DNA of 64,000 bases, from positions 98,674-162,673 of the forward strand of contig JAHALF010000004.1 of the NCBI GenBank assembly GCA_018371275.1, written 5' to 3'. This stretch comes from Clostridiales bacterium (GTDB lineage Bacteria > Bacillota > Clostridia > Lachnospirales > CAG-274). The notes under the pieces were generated by a model. It ran no database searches. It saw only the letters and a program-made list of their open reading frames with translations, and was not told where the DNA came from. Shown piece by piece: positions 62,585-64,000 of the stretch (positions within the stretch are counted from its first letter, which is position 1; the number at the start of each line of letters is the position of its first letter). Position numbers and translations under genes: made by a program.

Positions 62585-63265
62585 TTACACTTTTTCAAGT
62601 TTATTTATAACCCTTCCCATTTCAAATAATAAACCTATTGTATGAGTAAAAGGTTTTGATCCTTTAATTAAAAATTGTTTATTAAGTTTTTTATTTGTTT
62701 TTAAATCTATATAGTCTTTACCATTAAATTCATACTTTTCAAAAAGTGGGGATATATCTACTTCTGTATTAACTATTAAACTTCCTTCATTATGAACTAT
62801 AGCCGAATTAACAGAATGGTTACCATTTGTAATAATAACTAAATCCAAAGGTTTAATATAAATACCAATAACATTTAATGCATGCGATTTCCCATCAAAT
62901 GAATTTCCTACATACTTATTAATTTTTTTTAAGTTTTCCTTTATCCTAATATCATTCCATACACAAGATATAATTGGGGTTTTTGTAATATCTATACTTT
63001 TATTACACTCTTTATAATATTCAAATGGTAAATCAATTAAAAAACTATGTTTAATATTACTAATATAATCTTTATAATTTCTATCATTATAATAGCATTT
63101 CGATATTAGTTCTCCTTGCACAGAATTTGCCATAAATTTTATTAATTTTTTTACTGTAAATTTATTACCATTTTTAATAATATCTTCAAAATTTTTTATA
63201 AATACATTCTTATTTTCTTTTAAACCTACTTTTTTATTTCTTTTAAACACTATTTTACTAAACAC
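62585..63265 (-). CDS. DUF6710-like protein of unknown function
   Basis: A 226-aa soluble protein. It contains IISCVWNDIRIKENLKKI, a glycine-bearing FDGKSHALNVIGIYIKPLDLVIITNGNHSVNSAIV core and INKLEKV at the end. The NGNHS pattern recalls DUF6710 proteins from Gram-positive mobile elements, but I hold this only tentatively. Translation starts at GTG within a 15-bp tandem repeat: the first GTG is at 63265, with AAGGAG 11 bases upstream, and a second in-frame GTG is at 63250. Its position next to a phage holin suggests it belongs to a prophage or related island. Confidence 0.6.
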   Translation of the reverse strand: MFSKIVFKRNKKVGLKENKNVFIKNFEDIIKNGNKFTVKKLIKFMANSVQGELISKCYYNDRNYKDYISNIKHSFLIDLPFEYYKECNKSIDITKTPIISCVWNDIRIKENLKKINKYVGNSFDGKSHALNVIGIYIKPLDLVIITNGNHSVNSAIVHNEGSLIVNTEVDISPLFEKYEFNGKDYIDLKTNKKLNKQFLIKGSKPFTHTIGLLFEMGRVINKLEKV

Positions 63266-63276
63266 TATTTTACTAA
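63245..63276. repeat. 15-bp tandem repeat spanning the start codon
   Basis: The unit AAACACTATTTTACT occurs twice, back to back (63245-63259, 63260-63274), plus two further matching bases. It places two GTG codons in the same frame and sets the distance between the Shine-Dalgarno and the downstream GTG. Confidence 0.92.
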
Positions 63277-63497
63277 CTCCTTAATATTTATATATAAAAA
63301 TTATATATTAGAATAAATTCAAGTAACTTATTTTAATAATAACATATTATAAATAAACTGTAAATTACTTATTACAACTTTAAATTATGTGGTTATTTCT
63401 AAAAAGAATAATAAAAAATATTAATTATAAAATATAAATTTTAGTATATAATTAGTAAAAATTAGTAAAAAGTGTGGGTAGGTTTATGTATAAATAT

Positions 63498-63521
63498 AAA
63501 AATAAAGGGGCATTTGCCCCT
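63498..63521 (-). terminator. Intrinsic terminator overlapping the holin stop codon
   Basis: A short GC stem (AGGGGCA with TGCCCCT, 63506-63521) is followed on the minus strand by TTATTTTTATAT. The 254 bp between it and the DUF6710-like gene hold only AT-rich sequence with a short repeat ATTAGTAAAA (twice, about 63453-63472). Confidence 0.75.
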
Positions 63522-64000
63522 ATTTTTCTTTTTTATCATCTAAACTATCAACAACAGTATTAACTTTTTTATCCATTATTTTATGCGTAGCTTCAAGTCC
63601 TCTTATTAGCCATTTAGGTACTAGGTATCCCTTATCAAGTTCAACCATATTTTCTAAAATACTTCTAAACTCATTTATTATACAATGAGCAAGTATAAAC
63701 CAACCTATTGCTAACATTATATGTAAATTTATACCTATTATTTTACCTATTTTCTCAAAGGTTATACCTAGTCCAAATCCCATAGCTACTAAACACCATA
63801 AAAGGAATTTTTTTACAAACCCTTTTGTAGCTTTTCTTGAACTTTCTTGCTTTAGGTATCTAGCTTTTAATATCCCTGTTACATAGTCTATTATATTTAA
63901 GCCTAATAAAAAGACAAATAAAAACCAGAAGTCTCCAAAAATAGCTGATAAAATAGCTGTTATAGTAGATATTATGTAGTTTATCTTTGTTTCAAAAATA
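63520..64000 (-). CDS. Phage holin family protein (TcdE/Holin_4 type), 5' partial
   Basis: The frame is open across the right edge; the ATG at 63783 is internal, because typical holin sequence lies upstream of it. Reading from 63999, the product has hydrophobic segments, then LNIIDYVTGILKARYLKQESS and TKGFVKK, then further TM helices and a charged tail ending DDKKEK. The D-Y-x-T-G-I-x-K-A...S...K-G-x-x-K-K pattern is the hallmark of the TIGR01593/Holin_4_1 (toxin secretion/phage lysis holin) family. At least 159 residues are visible. It could belong to a prophage lysis cassette or to a TcdE-like toxin-release system. Confidence 0.88.
   Translation of the reverse strand, partial: IFETKINYIISTITAILSAIFGDFWFLFVFLLGLNIIDYVTGILKARYLKQESSRKATKGFVKKFLLWCLVAMGFGLGITFEKIGKIIGINLHIMLAIGWFILAHCIINEFRSILENMVELDKGYLVPKWLIRGLEATHKIMDKKVNTVVDSLDDKKEK

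Noticed and set aside
63520..63783. An 87-aa protein starting at the ATG at 63783
   Set aside because: Clear holin sequence (DYVTGILKA, TKGFVKK) lies in frame upstream to the window edge, so this ATG is internal to a longer gene.

Overview
The window is about 64 kb of very AT-rich DNA (codon choice strongly AT-biased) from an endospore-forming, motile, anaerobic-type member of the Firmicutes, class Clostridia. A Lachnospirales-like relative is plausible, but the sequence alone does not settle it. The evidence is the complete spoIIIA set, yqfC/yqfD, gerW (ytfJ), a SpoIID-family protein, an alpha/beta-type small acid-soluble spore protein, DnaE/PfkA/Pyk in the clostridial order, and Gram-positive style intrinsic terminators.

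Layout. 1-4.8 kb: the spoIIIAA-AH operon, with AA cut by the left edge. 5-10 kb: a chemoreceptor with a long HAMP-like linker, then a Ca2+/Mn2+-type P-type ATPase behind a likely yybP-ykoY Mn2+ riboswitch with its own terminator. 10-12.4 kb: a membrane protein and an orphan sensor kinase on the minus strand, after a perfect 25-bp inverted repeat. 12.5-18 kb: a housekeeping operon, yqfC-yqfD-phoH-ybeY-GNAT-era-yqzL-recO. 18-37 kb: mostly minus-strand housekeeping genes: aminotransferase, rarA, queA, a spoIID-like gene, an MFS permease, guaA, a SUFU-domain gene, gerW, gpsA, plsY, der, a DUF512 radical-SAM gene, pgeF, yraN, an flhB-like gene, rnhB, a DUF4358 lipoprotein and a LysR regulator. 37.5-47.6 kb: the SASP gene, a solitary tyrosine recombinase, a DUF2156 gene, a GNAT gene, dnaE, pfkA and pyk.

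47.8-55.3 kb is an accessory catabolic locus. A flavin/Fe-S ene-reductase, an MFS permease, a YdiB-like quinate/shikimate dehydrogenase and a type I dehydroquinase run on the minus strand. They diverge from a LysR regulator and an SDF-family symporter, with a T-N11-A palindrome between the arms. It reads as a quinate/shikimate uptake and conversion module with an added reductase.

55.5-64 kb looks like an acquired island of secreted proteins and mobile DNA. It holds a phosphatidylinositol phospholipase C gene broken by a perfect 35-bp tandem duplication (removing one copy restores the frame exactly) and a 1193-residue secreted NPCBM/F5-8C protein with a Cys-His transglutaminase-like core. It also holds an ISL3-like IS end, a DUF6710-like gene whose start lies in a 15-bp tandem repeat, and a phage-type holin running off the right edge. 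No rRNA, tRNA or CRISPR array was seen.
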